From Alteromonas aquimaris (GTDB taxonomy: Bacteria; Pseudomonadota; Gammaproteobacteria; Enterobacterales; Alteromonadaceae): a stretch of DNA of 64,000 nucleotides. The notes under the pieces are model-generated. The model worked only from the letters and a program-made list of their open reading frames with translations, ran no database searches and was not told where the DNA came from. A program made the position numbers and the translations under genes. Positions 48,601 to 57,263 of the stretch are shown here, in pieces. Position 1 is the first letter of the stretch. Each line of letters begins with the position of its first letter. The stretch spans positions 415,702-479,701 of the forward strand of contig NZ_JAPFRD010000010.1 of NCBI RefSeq assembly GCF_026183695.1, written 5' to 3'.

Positions 48601-49178
48601 TATTAGGAGAAGGTCAGTCAGGCCAGATTACCAGTATTGGTTTCAGCTTATACATGGACATGTTGGATCAAGCGGTGACTGCATTGAAAGAGGGTCGCGA
48701 ACCAACGTTAAATGATACGCTTGCAAATCAAACGGAGATTGAGTTGCGAATTCCTGCGTTGTTACCTGAAGACTATATTGCAGACGTAAACACGCGCCTA
48801 TCTTTATATAAGCAACTGGCAAGCTGCGCTACAAAGGCTGAAATTGATGAATTCCAGATTGAATGTATCGATCGTTTTGGTTTACTACCCGATGCGGCTA
48901 AGAACTTGACCGCTGTGGCTGAATTGAAACTCATGGCAAAAGATTTGGGCATCCTTAAGCTGGATATGACCAGTGCAGGTGGTACTATTGAATTCAGCGA
49001 AAATGCAAAAGTCGACCCAGGATTCATCATCCAACTGGTGCAAACCCAATCTAATACATTCAAATTCGAGGGAAGCCAAAAATTGAGAGTTGTCAAACAA
49101 ACCGATTCGGCCAAGGCACGCCTAACGTTTGTCAGCGAATTGCTAGCCGCGTTTGCAAAAGGAACGATTAAAAAATGA
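45681..49178 (+). CDS. mfd: Transcription-repair coupling factor Mfd
   Basis: A 1165-aa DNA translocase that removes stalled RNA polymerase at lesions and recruits UvrA (E. coli 1148). Visible are the UvrB-homology N-terminal domain, the RNA polymerase-interaction region with a [14 protein letters not shown] segment, Walker [12 protein letters not shown], the DEEH box in [13 protein letters not shown], motif TATPIPRTL and R-G-R-V-G-R in motif VI, then the C-terminal D7 domain. The start ATG has a modest AGGGTG upstream. The stop overlaps csiV by 4 bp. Confidence 0.97.
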   Translation: MTASRSSLPLPKIKSHAKVGDHQQWGQLTSSARAMVVSQAYTQHDGPLLVLTTDTPSAMKLERELHFFLNDDKATVTLFPDWETLPYDAFSPHQDIVSQRLETLYYLSNKAKGIFIVPVNTLMQRLAPTDYLNKYLLMLHKGETLDRDNFRRRLEQAGYLHVNQVMSHSEFSIRGSIIDLFPMGSNKPYRIDLFDDEIDSIRFFDPDNQRSSDEVTEIRLLPAREFPTDKDALSLFRQQFLTKFDASNARESIFYQVNKGTLPSGIEYYLPLFFESTATLFDYLHPEFVVLLNGDIFHASETHWKDIAERYEQLRYDLTRPLLPPEEVFLPVTELFEEIKKWPRVTLQSETLPEKVGHFNAGFTPLSDIAFEPQKKHPAERLKKLLKEAKSQQDRVLFCAESQGRRENLLALLSKSGIRPAASAGFNAFLTSDETVGITVGQVENSFIWQTPTERIVVITESELLGHKISQRRLREKRAATDENAVIRNLAELSIGQPVVHLDHGVGRYLGLQTLDAGGVTTEYLCIEYSKQAKLYVPVSSLHLIARYTGGDAEHAPLNALGSDAWTKAKQKAAEKVRDVAAELLDVYAKRASKPGYAYPINWEEYNAFADSFPFEETPDQQQAITSVIQDMGSPQAMDRLVCGDVGFGKTEVAMRAAFLAANQGKQVAILVPTTLLAQQHYENFVDRFANWPFNIQVMSRFVSSKSQKEIIGNIEQGKVDIVVGTHKLLQNDIKFADLGLVIIDEEHRFGVRQKEKFKSLRADVDILTLTATPIPRTLNMALSGMRDLSIIATPPAKRLSIKTFVQQRNKATIREAIMREILRGGQVYFLHNEVDTIAKTAEEIAEIVPEARVAIGHGQMRERELEQVMSDFYHQRHNVLVCTTIIETGIDVPTANTIIMDRADHLGLAQLHQLRGRVGRSHHQAYAYLLTPHPKRMTKDAAKRLEAIAALEDLGAGFALATHDLEIRGAGELLGEGQSGQITSIGFSLYMDMLDQAVTALKEGREPTLNDTLANQTEIELRIPALLPEDYIADVNTRLSLYKQLASCATKAEIDEFQIECIDRFGLLPDAAKNLTAVAELKLMAKDLGILKLDMTSAGGTIEFSENAKVDPGFIIQLVQTQSNTFKFEGSQKLRVVKQTDSAKARLTFVSELLAAFAKGTIKK

Positions 49179-50539
49179 ATTTTCGATGTTTATTCGCTTT
49201 ACTATTTATCTCGGATTTAGCGCGAGCTCAAGCCGATGATAAATGGTGGTTCGACGTAGAGGTTATTTTATTTGATCGTGCCGTTGCCCTCACAGAACTT
49301 GATGAACAATTCCCCTTTGCTGATAACTTACGTCCCGTGGACGCTGATCTGGACCTAATAACCAACTTGCTGCAACCGGATATAACCCACTTAAAACAAA
49401 GCCTTCCTGAATGTGGAAAAGACCATGTGCTGCAGCTTACTTCGCCACCATCAGTTGAGTCCATTTTGCGTGAGCATGAAAAATGGAAGGTACGTCAAGA
49501 TGGTAAAAATAATAGAATTAACGATGTTTCAAATTCGCTACAAAACGAATTACCCGCTGACGTTGCATCAGATGCTGCTTACGCTATAGAACCTGCGGCG
49601 CGCCCAGCTCAACCTAATGCAGACAGTAACATTCAGGCTTCAGGTGTAGCAGACCCGGTCACGGCCCAAAGGATTGCTCAACTATGGATGGATAATGCGT
49701 TGCCGCCCCTTCCACCACGTCCGAGTGTGCCAAGGATGCAATTTTGCCGTGAGATAACACCTTGGCTTACATGGGAACATGGTAAGTGGACATGGCATCG
49801 AGAAGATAATTCCATACCCTATCCAGATGAGATTAAAATCGAGCTAAATGGGGATGATAATCCTGCTGCTAACTATCCACGCATATTGCCTGATTCCGCC
49901 CGTGAATTGACAAAGCTGTCACAACAGATACGGCAGGCAAGAGGCCTCAACAGGCTTCTCCACATGACCTGGCGACAACAGGTAAAGTTTGGTCAAGATA
50001 AAGCAGACAAAGTCAGGTTATTCGCGGGAAATGACTACTCGAATCAGTTCACGCTCACTGGCGATGAAAAAAGCGATGAAGTGATTGAATTAACACTTGC
50101 TAAAGAAGGGGTGGCAGACGCCACTCAAGACGAGTTTTTTAATGATTTGTATCGTCAGTTAGCTGAACCTCAGGAAGTTCCCTTCGCCAGCATGATGGCT
50201 GCGATAAAAGATGATGAGCGTAAGGCTAAACAAGGTTCGACGACGGAAACGAATTTCGCCCGTATTCCGATTTGGAAGCTTGATGGATACATGAAAGTGT
50301 ATTTGAAATACATCAATCGCGTGCCCTACTTGCATATCGAAAGTGAACTATTTTATCGTCAGCCGATCCCACTGACAGCTAAGCAAAATGACCAGGAAGA
50401 TTTGCAATACCGCCTAGTGTCCATTCCTTTTCAGCAAATGCGAAGAGTGATTAGTAAGCAAATTCATTACTTTGATCACCCGTTATTTGGAATGGTAGTG
50501 CAGATCAGAAGGCATCAGTTACCTATGGATGAGAATTAG
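49175..50539 (+). CDS. csiV: CsiV-family periplasmic protein
   Basis: A 454-aa exported protein (signal peptide about 1-19, [19 protein letters not shown]) with a CsiV-like start (W-W-F-D-V-E-V-I-L-F-D-R). CsiV was described in Vibrio cholerae as a periplasmic peptidoglycan-associated protein. The conserved place directly after mfd supports the assignment. The middle of the protein (about 100-170) looks low-complexity and linker-like. The C-terminus has conserved P-I-W-K-L-D-G-Y-M-K-V-Y-L-K-Y and R-R-V-I-S-K-Q-I-H-Y-F-D-H-P segments. ATGA overlap with the mfd stop suggests coupled translation. Confidence 0.85.
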   Translation: MNFRCLFALLFISDLARAQADDKWWFDVEVILFDRAVALTELDEQFPFADNLRPVDADLDLITNLLQPDITHLKQSLPECGKDHVLQLTSPPSVESILREHEKWKVRQDGKNNRINDVSNSLQNELPADVASDAAYAIEPAARPAQPNADSNIQASGVADPVTAQRIAQLWMDNALPPLPPRPSVPRMQFCREITPWLTWEHGKWTWHREDNSIPYPDEIKIELNGDDNPAANYPRILPDSARELTKLSQQIRQARGLNRLLHMTWRQQVKFGQDKADKVRLFAGNDYSNQFTLTGDEKSDEVIELTLAKEGVADATQDEFFNDLYRQLAEPQEVPFASMMAAIKDDERKAKQGSTTETNFARIPIWKLDGYMKVYLKYINRVPYLHIESELFYRQPIPLTAKQNDQEDLQYRLVSIPFQQMRRVISKQIHYFDHPLFGMVVQIRRHQLPMDEN

Positions 50540-50541
50540 CC

Positions 50542-51066
50542 ATGGCAAAAATTTATACAAAAAAAGGGGACACCGGGCACACTCAGGTTTATCTTGAAAA
50601 AACAGAACGCTTAATTAAGTCGGATGAGATTTTGACGGTATACGGTGACCTGGATGAACTCAACTCCAACATAGGATTATTAATAAGTGTCAGTAAACCA
50701 CCGAACCCTTTGTTATCAACGATACAAAATGCGTTGTTTGAAGTTGGCTTTGCCATCTCGGCGACAACCTCGTTAACCATAGAAGACGTAGCGGCTATCG
50801 AAGATGAAATCGATCGTCTCAGCACGAAACTTCCTCCACAGCGAGCATTCATTTTACCCGGAGGCACCGTGAGTGCGTCGCACTCTCATATTTGTCGGGC
50901 AGTGTGCAGACGAGCTGAGCGCTCGCTCGTTGCGTTATCAGAAAAACACCAAATCCCAGCCGTTATAATGCAGTTTATAAACCGGCTATCAGACTATTTC
51001 TTTATTTTAGCTCGTTATGAAAATGCGACGAATGGGGTTGAAGATGTTGAGAAAATATCTCGTTAA
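50542..51066 (+). CDS. Cob(I)alamin adenosyltransferase, PduO type
   Basis: A 174-aa ATP:corrinoid adenosyltransferase. It has the N-terminal ATP motif K-K-G-D-T-G, the conserved E-L-N-S-N-I-G-L-L segment, the C-R-A-V-C-R-R-A-E-R-S-L helix near residue 119 and N-R-L-S-D-Y-F-F-I-L-A-R-Y at the C-terminus. It makes adenosylcobalamin. It is 2 bp after csiV and overlaps the following small gene by 23 bp. A CbiM-like protein is 8 kb upstream, with no other corrinoid genes nearby. Confidence 0.93.
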   Translation: MAKIYTKKGDTGHTQVYLEKTERLIKSDEILTVYGDLDELNSNIGLLISVSKPPNPLLSTIQNALFEVGFAISATTSLTIEDVAAIEDEIDRLSTKLPPQRAFILPGGTVSASHSHICRAVCRRAERSLVALSEKHQIPAVIMQFINRLSDYFFILARYENATNGVEDVEKISR

Positions 51067-51532
51067 ACCCACCCTGTTATGTATCTTTCCACTGTGTTGG
51101 TTGCCCTTCGCATCACCACAAGCTTCTGACCTCCCTTCGTTACAGTGGCTATCTGGTTGCTGGAAGCATGAGTCCGCAGAAAAGAAAACGGTGGAGCGTT
51201 GGCTACCCTTAGAGGGAAACATAATGTTTGGGGTGGGATTTACGGTGGCGAATGGTGTCACCACCCAATATGAATTTCTTGAAATCAAAACCAACGCGGA
51301 TACATTGACATACATTGCTTCGCCCGCTAACCAGACACGTACAACCTTTGCGCTATTAGAGCAGTCAACAAACCAGGTTATATTTGAAAATCCTTCGCAT
51401 GACTTTCCCCAGCTTATTTCGTATCAGCGAAAACATAAGCAATTAACCATTTCTCTTCGCGGTGTGATAGACACAAATCAGCAAGAATTTACCTATCAGT
51501 TAACCAGATACCCCTGTAATGATTCCACTTAG
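51044..51532 (+). CDS. DUF6265-like exported lipocalin-type protein
   Basis: A 162-aa protein with a hydrophobic N-terminal segment (about 4-28, likely signal peptide) and a beta-barrel-like body resembling DUF6265. It carries W-L-S-G-C-W near residue 38, E-G-N-I-M-F-G-V-G near 60 and T-Q-Y-E-F-L-E-I near 75. Role unknown. The ATG at 51044 (MLRKYL) is preferred to an earlier in-frame ATG because GGGG lies upstream. It overlaps the adenosyltransferase gene by 23 bp in another frame. Confidence 0.78.
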   Translation: MLRKYLVKPTLLCIFPLCWLPFASPQASDLPSLQWLSGCWKHESAEKKTVERWLPLEGNIMFGVGFTVANGVTTQYEFLEIKTNADTLTYIASPANQTRTTFALLEQSTNQVIFENPSHDFPQLISYQRKHKQLTISLRGVIDTNQQEFTYQLTRYPCNDST

Positions 51533-51891
51533 TTGGCACGAGGGATCACTCATTACATAATTCTTCTGATTTTGGATGCGTACTCTGCGTCACGGTCGTG
51601 AAAGCCTATCCGGGTTGACATAGCGCAGCACTAACATGAAGGCCCCACATTCATAACAAGAAAAAGTAGCAAAAATACTCCACGCTACATTGCAGTGAAC
51701 GAATAAATTAGCGGCCTCGTTGCGTATTTTTCACCAATGAAGCGGGCGTGGATACATACTTTTTATCATTAAGCTGTTCCACATTATTCAGGTCGTCTAA
51801 CAAAAACAAAAATTTATTCCGCTCGCACAACTTTTCTTCACATGACTGCGACTTAGTCAATAACTTAACGAAAATCTTACAGGATCACATC
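51533..51891. other. 359-bp gene-free region
   Basis: Nothing is recognisable as a gene. An in-frame extension of the following gene from 51748 lacks a ribosome binding site, and no hairpin of note was found by eye. It must hold the promoter of the small exported protein gene at 51892. Confidence 0.5.
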
Positions 51892-52446
51892 ATGATAAAG
51901 TTAACCAAAGTTGCAATTATTGCCTCAGGAATGGTCGCATTCACCACTCATTTGTCTTTGGCCAACCCCAGTGAATATCGTTTAATTGCCTTTGATAACT
52001 GTGAAGTAGTAACTGAACATGAATTAAACGCATCGCAAATCGAAGCTTATAGGGCACTTAAATCTTCAGAAAATAGAATGGAATCGATTTCACAACCTAT
52101 TCATCTCATTCAAGATGACATTGATAGCTATTCAGAGCAAATAGGCGAATTAACCGAGCGTGCGGTCAAAGAAGAAGGCGATATGCTTTTCATTAATAAA
52201 GCACTTCTTAATGAACAAAAAGCACTAACGGAAAAACTGGAAACCCTAATCAAGGCGCATGAAGCTGACTTTTCCGCTTTAGAAAAGGAGGGACGCCGGA
52301 TTGAAGTGAGAGCCAGGGAATTCGAAAAACAAGTTCACCCGCTGTTAGAAAATATTAGCTACGACTTCATACGCATCATCGGACCTGAAAATAAAGATGA
52401 TCCGTATAGTTGTAACAGTAAAAATATCGCCATGTTTAACCTCTAA
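51892..52446 (+). CDS. Small exported helical protein, function unknown
   Basis: A 184-aa protein with a signal peptide (about 1-22, ending near THLSLANP). The mature part is almost entirely charged helix with heptad-like spacing (about 50-150, many E/K/L), and ends in a basic or hydrophobic tail containing two Cys (one near residue 33 and one near 178). No family was recognised. The ATG at 51892 follows AGGA with a 7-base spacer and is preferred over the longer frame from 51748. It is followed by a 50-bp hairpin. Confidence 0.68.
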   Translation: MIKLTKVAIIASGMVAFTTHLSLANPSEYRLIAFDNCEVVTEHELNASQIEAYRALKSSENRMESISQPIHLIQDDIDSYSEQIGELTERAVKEEGDMLFINKALLNEQKALTEKLETLIKAHEADFSALEKEGRRIEVRAREFEKQVHPLLENISYDFIRIIGPENKDDPYSCNSKNIAMFNL

Positions 52447-52452
52447 TTGCAT

Positions 52453-52502
52453 AAAAAGGGGTCGGAGTCATTTAACTAACTTAATTGACTCCGACCCTTT
52501 TT
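52453..52502. repeat. 50-bp inverted repeat, terminator and possible REP-like element
   Basis: The left arm is AAAAAGGGGTCGGAGTCA and the right arm TGACTCCGACCCTTTTT, identical except for one extra G. The inner sequence TTTAACTAACTTAA pairs further through TTAA/TTAA. It sits between the convergent small exported protein gene and nagZ, so it can terminate both. The GGGGTCGGAGTCA core resembles motifs I recall near REP-associated transposases, but no transposase is nearby. Confidence 0.8.
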
Positions 52503-52509
52503 GGGCTTT

Positions 52510-53505
52510 TCACTGGATGGCTTGCTGCAGGACACTTAATGCAGCCTGATACAACGCCTTGCTTTCTTTAGGTAATTTATGGTGGATTAGCTGACTCAGC
52601 CGCGGATTACCAATATGCGTTTGCGACAGATTATCGAGAATATGAGCGGCGCCAGCTGGATTATTACAGGCCAGAATCATGTCGCATCCAGCGTGCATTG
52701 CAGCCTCCCCTCTCTGACAATAGTTGCCAGCGACTGTAGCTCCTTCCATGGACAAATCATCTGAAAAAATTACTCCTGAAAAGCCGAATTGTTGCCTGAG
52801 CATGGTTTGTAACCAATACGACGAGAAACCAGCCGGCTCCGGATCTACCGCAGAATAAACGACATGCGCAGGCATAATGGCATCAAGCAGGCCTTCTTCA
52901 ATACATGCTTTAAATACGTCCGTATCCTGCTTCAATATTGCATTTAGCGGACGATCATCTACTGGCAGCGCTATATGGGAATCCGCTTCAACACTTCCGT
53001 GTCCTGGAAAATGTTTACCGGTCGTCGGCATATTCATATGCCGCATACCCGTTAAGAATTCTTTCGCTAAAAAGGTCACATTATCAACGTTATCAGCAAA
53101 GGCACGATCGCCAATAACATTCGACACACCGTTTATGTCCAACACTGGTGCAAAACTTAAATCAATATCCATCAATTTAAGTTCGTAGGCCATAATAATC
53201 CCGCACGCTTGAGCAAGCTTCCCTGCCGCCTCCATTGAGCTAGCGTATTCTATGAGACTTCCCATGGCTGGTAAATGCGTAAACTCATGCCTGAAGCGTT
53301 GTACCCGGCCACCTTCGTGGTCCACGGCGATAATTAAGGGCGAGGTACTCGCTTTACGAATTTGCTGTATTAGCTCCTGCAGTTGAGATCTATCATGATA
53401 ATTCCGCGCAAATAAAATTATCCCGCCAACCAATGGATGACCAATCATCTCTCGCTCTTGCGCCGTTAATAATTCTGCGGAACAGTCCATCATCAAGGGA
53501 CCCAT
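52510..53505 (-). CDS. nagZ: Beta-N-acetylhexosaminidase (peptidoglycan recycling)
   Basis: A GH3 enzyme removing GlcNAc from muropeptides in the cytoplasm. It has K-H-F-P-G-H-G-S-V-E-A-D-S-H (catalytic His and Asp loop) and F-S-D-D-L-S-M-E-G-A (nucleophile Asp). The ATG at 53505 (MGPLMMD) is chosen because E. coli NagZ begins at the same place (MGPVMLD) and AGAGG lies 6 bases upstream; a longer TTG frame from 53541 adds 12 residues. The length is then 331 aa (E. coli 341). Divergent from the penicillin acylase gene. Confidence 0.94.
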   Translation of the reverse strand: MGPLMMDCSAELLTAQEREMIGHPLVGGIILFARNYHDRSQLQELIQQIRKASTSPLIIAVDHEGGRVQRFRHEFTHLPAMGSLIEYASSMEAAGKLAQACGIIMAYELKLMDIDLSFAPVLDINGVSNVIGDRAFADNVDNVTFLAKEFLTGMRHMNMPTTGKHFPGHGSVEADSHIALPVDDRPLNAILKQDTDVFKACIEEGLLDAIMPAHVVYSAVDPEPAGFSSYWLQTMLRQQFGFSGVIFSDDLSMEGATVAGNYCQRGEAAMHAGCDMILACNNPAGAAHILDNLSQTHIGNPRLSQLIHHKLPKESKALYQAALSVLQQAIQ

Positions 53506-53581
53506 CACATACCTCTTAAAAAGTAACTTCTCTTCACTCAACGTGTTGGTTAGGATAGACGAAAAAGCTGGAGTTTAACAC

Positions 53582-55867
53582 GTGATTCACTGGATGAAAT
53601 GGCTGATTATTGGAATATTGAGCATTGTCTTAGCTACCTCCGTTACGTTGATCATCATTCTTAGATTGAGCCTTCCAACGCTTGATGGTTCACTCACCTC
53701 GCCTAACATCAGTACACAAGGTTCGTTATCGCGGGATACATTAGGGCAGGCTATTATTTCCGCCGAAAACCGCAATGACGCGGCCTATCTACTGGGTCTC
53801 GCCCACGCCCAGGACAGATTAACGCAGATGGACTTGCAACGCCGGGTGGCAGCAGGTGAATTAGCTCAGTGGTTGGGTAGTAACTTAATTGAGATTGATA
53901 AAGAAGCCCGTTTTCATCAATTTCGTCAACGAGCTGATGCAGTCTTTCGCCAGTTAGATGCTGATAATCAGGCGTTGTTAATCGCTTACTCCAAGGGGGT
54001 CAATGAGATAATTGAGAATTTGACTGCCCCGCCGATGGAATATCTATTGACTGGATTCTCGCCTGCCCGCTGGACGCCCCAAGACAGTATTTTGGTTGCC
54101 TATTCTATGTATATGGATCTGCAACTTGGGCAGGTAGAACTTGATATGGCCCGAACTGGTGTAATACGCTATTTTGGTACCTCCATGCACAATTTTCTTG
54201 CGCAGCCGAGTCCTTATCAGGCTGCACTTGATTCCAGCGTCATCGCTGATACTCACCCCCCCATTCCCGAATTAAATATTCCCGATAACCTTACCTACGC
54301 TCCCACCCTCGAACCGCTTGATATAGGCAGTAACAACTGGGCAGTAACAGGTGCGCTAACCCGAACTGGCAGCGGTATGTTAGCGAACGATATGCACTTA
54401 GGATTACGCGTGCCCATTATCTGGTACCGCACTCAATTGAACTACCAACGTGACGATAAAAATGTCCAGCTAACTGGCGTCTCTCTGCCTGGATTGCCCG
54501 GTGTAGTGGTAGGAACAAATGGCGCAATAGCCTGGGGATTTACCAATTCAAACCTGGATAATGTTGACTGGGTTGAGCTGACCGAATCTACCAAAACAAG
54601 TATGTTTGTGGAACGCATTGAGGCAGGCGAGAGCCAACATGATTACGAGTTAGAGATGAGCCCATATGGTCCCGTCAAAAATATCGACGGCAAACGGTAT
54701 GCATTGACCTGGGTAGCGCATTTTCCCTACGCGGTAAATTTGAATATTACTAATTTAGATCTTGCCCAATCGGTAGATGAAGCCCTTGAGCTGGCTAAAA
54801 GCATGGCTATACCAGCGCAAAACTTTGTGGTTGTAGATAAAAATGGCAATACCGCGTGGATGCCTGGTGGTGCCGTCTCAGCGCGTCCCACCCCCTCCTT
54901 GAGTGCAATAACTGAAGAACAGTGGCACGAAGGCTGGGCACACAACGAAACACATCTTCCTACGGTGAAAAACCCATTCCACAACAGGATATGGACAGCA
55001 AATTCGCGGGTGATATCTGTTGAGCAATTATCACGTTTCGGTGATGGCGGTTATGCATTAGGTGCACGGGCTAAACAAATTAAACAACGTCTATTCGAAA
55101 AAGAAGTGTTTGACGAAAGCGACTTTTACGCTATTCAACTAGACAATAAAGCCGAGTTTTTATCCCCCTGGCAGCAACACTTGTTATCGTTGTTGCAAAC
55201 AGCACCAAATCGATATGCTGAGGATATTCAAGCACTCAAAAATTGGCAGAGCTGCGCGTGTGAATCGTCGGTTGGATACACTTTGGTAAGACGATACCGC
55301 TCAGCGGTTATCGATGCAGTGTTCAGCCCCATATTCAGCACGCTGCGTGAGAAGGGAATAGATCCAGCACCATTACATCGAAAAATTGAACCCGCATTGT
55401 GGCAACTGATCACGCAACAACCTGGAAGTTGGCTGCCTGCTGAACAAAAGTCATGGAGTACATATTTAATAGCGCAGTATGATGAGGCTAAGCGGAGATT
55501 GTTTAAGAAACATAACACCCAGTCACTTGCCGAGTTAAATTGGGGAGAAATAAACGCCTTGCAAGTGAACCATCCTTTCGCAAAACAAATCCCGCCGCTG
55601 GCGAATTATTTGAATATGGAGAAAGTAAAAGGGTATGGTGATAGTTACATGCCTGCAGTACAACTTCCAGCGTTTGGGGCGTCCCAACGCTTTTTCGTTC
55701 AACCTAAACATCTGGAAAAAGCGATAATGACCATTCCCGGTGGTCAATCGGGCCACCCACTCTCCCCGTATTATAAAACAGGGTTTGATGATTATGCGCA
55801 GCATCGCTCTACGCCGCTGTTGCCAGGGGAAATTGAGCATACCCTTATCATCACGCCGAGAAATTAG
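53582..55867 (+). CDS. Penicillin acylase family Ntn-hydrolase
   Basis: A 761-aa proenzyme. The N-terminal hydrophobic segment (about 6-28) is a signal or anchor. An alpha chain, linker, then beta chain starting at nucleophile Ser S250 (in G-S-N-N-W-A-V) follow; autocleavage before S250 is expected. The family cleaves amides such as penicillin G, or acyl-homoserine lactones in quorum-quenching members. The substrate cannot be read here. The start codon is GTG at 53582 with GGAG 8 bases upstream; an ATG at residue 5 is possible. Periplasmic. Confidence 0.88.
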   Translation: MIHWMKWLIIGILSIVLATSVTLIIILRLSLPTLDGSLTSPNISTQGSLSRDTLGQAIISAENRNDAAYLLGLAHAQDRLTQMDLQRRVAAGELAQWLGSNLIEIDKEARFHQFRQRADAVFRQLDADNQALLIAYSKGVNEIIENLTAPPMEYLLTGFSPARWTPQDSILVAYSMYMDLQLGQVELDMARTGVIRYFGTSMHNFLAQPSPYQAALDSSVIADTHPPIPELNIPDNLTYAPTLEPLDIGSNNWAVTGALTRTGSGMLANDMHLGLRVPIIWYRTQLNYQRDDKNVQLTGVSLPGLPGVVVGTNGAIAWGFTNSNLDNVDWVELTESTKTSMFVERIEAGESQHDYELEMSPYGPVKNIDGKRYALTWVAHFPYAVNLNITNLDLAQSVDEALELAKSMAIPAQNFVVVDKNGNTAWMPGGAVSARPTPSLSAITEEQWHEGWAHNETHLPTVKNPFHNRIWTANSRVISVEQLSRFGDGGYALGARAKQIKQRLFEKEVFDESDFYAIQLDNKAEFLSPWQQHLLSLLQTAPNRYAEDIQALKNWQSCACESSVGYTLVRRYRSAVIDAVFSPIFSTLREKGIDPAPLHRKIEPALWQLITQQPGSWLPAEQKSWSTYLIAQYDEAKRRLFKKHNTQSLAELNWGEINALQVNHPFAKQIPPLANYLNMEKVKGYGDSYMPAVQLPAFGASQRFFVQPKHLEKAIMTIPGGQSGHPLSPYYKTGFDDYAQHRSTPLLPGEIEHTLIITPRN

Positions 55868-55907
55868 TAGAAAACGGGCGGCGTATGCCGTCCGTGTAGG
55901 TTGCAAT

Positions 55908-56480
55908 CTATTGGGTTAACTCATCGCTTTTTTCGTTCTCGGTCTGCTGCTGGTAACGCTCCATCCACATTGATTTAGCCTTTTTAATCTCAGCTTCGCC
56001 AGGCGCGGCGCCATCTGACAGTGTCGAAGCAATGTTCATGACGATTTGATCACGTTTTGCCAGTAGCCGTTCCGCATTGGCAAAAAGATCCCTTGCTTCA
56101 GGATACTTTTCCTTTAACGACTCAATGCCCTTTAGGGCGTAAAAGCGCTGTTCGAATTCATCATTAAATAAGCTCCGCTTAGCATTAAACTTGACGTATT
56201 CTTTTGCTTGGCGCGAGTCTAAGTAAGCAAGATCGGAGGCTGGCAGTTGCGCCGCTTCAGCGACCTCTTTCGCCTTTTCAAGCCAATATGCGACCTTATC
56301 CGGGTCATTTTCTAACACCCCTTGTTTTATGCCTTCCTGCAAATCAGTGGCATGCAAAATATCCATGACCGTAATGACGGGAACAACTTCATCGCTGGCT
56401 GATTCTCTCGATAACCATCCAAACCAACCTACAACGGTAATCGTTAACACCAACAAACCGACTAACGCCAAACGCTTCAT
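55908..56480 (-). CDS. Hypothetical protein, N-terminal membrane anchor
   Basis: A 190-aa protein with one N-terminal hydrophobic helix (about 4-24), then an acidic, helical periplasmic domain and no family I can name. A segment of helices rich in A/E/K (about 60-170) suggests a coiled-coil-like scaffold. The ATG at 56480 is preferred to a start 86 codons earlier, since GGAG lies 5 bases upstream and the N-terminus then carries the anchor. It is convergent with the penicillin acylase gene (40-bp gap). Confidence 0.7.
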   Translation of the reverse strand: MKRLALVGLLVLTITVVGWFGWLSRESASDEVVPVITVMDILHATDLQEGIKQGVLENDPDKVAYWLEKAKEVAEAAQLPASDLAYLDSRQAKEYVKFNAKRSLFNDEFEQRFYALKGIESLKEKYPEARDLFANAERLLAKRDQIVMNIASTLSDGAAPGEAEIKKAKSMWMERYQQQTENEKSDELTQ

Positions 56481-56902
56481 GTCATCTCCACTATCATAAA
56501 AATTTATTTGGCAATTTAGCATAGTTGAGAGACAAAAATAGTACTGCGGTGAATATTTGGACGGGTAAATTGGTTTAATAGTCGAATTATTATTCCACGC
56601 AATCGAGATAACCATTTTACGCTGTTTACTTGACGCCAGAATGAGGCTCCAGTATTTCAATGCATCTTGCTCAAACGCTTTGCTCGTATGAAATAAAACG
56701 GAAGCGATATCACTTGAAAGCCACAGATGTAAAAACACGGGATGTTAAACAGGAGTAAGGCAAATCACAGGTTGTGATAAGAAGCGGCGGCTAAAATTGC
56801 GCGTGATACTTATTCAGTTGATACATATCTAACGCTCAAATCAGGTATTAGCCGAACGCACATGTATGTAAACTGCAAATCCATTTGGTTAGCCCTTGCA
56901 TA
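56481..56902. other. 422-bp gene-free region
   Basis: The upstream 86 codons open in frame with the previous gene have no supporting ribosome binding site. No recognisable gene, repeat or RNA was seen. Confidence 0.5.
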
Positions 56903-56935
56903 AAAAAACAGTCGAATTTACGTCGACTGTTTTTT
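56903..56935 (-). terminator. Rho-independent terminator after ihfA
   Basis: A perfect 13-bp stem, AAAAAACAGTCGA / TCGACTGTTTTTT with a 7-base loop (CGTAAAT on the minus strand), lies 28 bp beyond the ihfA stop on the minus strand, with a T-run. Confidence 0.93.
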
Positions 56936-56963
56936 ATATTAATGATAGAGAAACTAAACGGTA

Positions 56964-57260
56964 TTACTCATTGGGTTTGGAGTTTTCAACCCGGCTTTTT
57001 AATTTTTGTCCGGGTCTGAAGGTTACCACCCTTCTGGCTTTAATGGGGATATCTTCACCAGTCTTAGGATTTCGACCAGGGCGTTCATTTTTATCCCTCA
57101 GATCAAAGTTACCAAAACCTGATAGTTTCACTTGTTCACCTGATTCAAGTGCCGCTTTTATTTCCTCAAAAAAAGCTTCTACTAAATCTTTTGCATCACG
57201 CTTGTTTATGCCTAATTTTTCGAATAAGTGTTCAGCCATCTCGGCTTTGGTCAATGCCAT
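56964..57260 (-). CDS. ihfA: Integration host factor alpha subunit
   Basis: A 98-aa DNA-bending protein of the HU/IHF fold that pairs with IhfB. It has the L-S-G-F-G-N-F beta-arm start, then [12 protein letters not shown] at the arm tip, with P65-type Pro in R-N-P-K for DNA intercalation. It starts 3 bp after pheT, in the classical pheST-ihfA operon. Confidence 0.97.
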   Translation of the reverse strand: MALTKAEMAEHLFEKLGINKRDAKDLVEAFFEEIKAALESGEQVKLSGFGNFDLRDKNERPGRNPKTGEDIPIKARRVVTFRPGQKLKSRVENSKPNE

Positions 57261-57263
57261 AGT

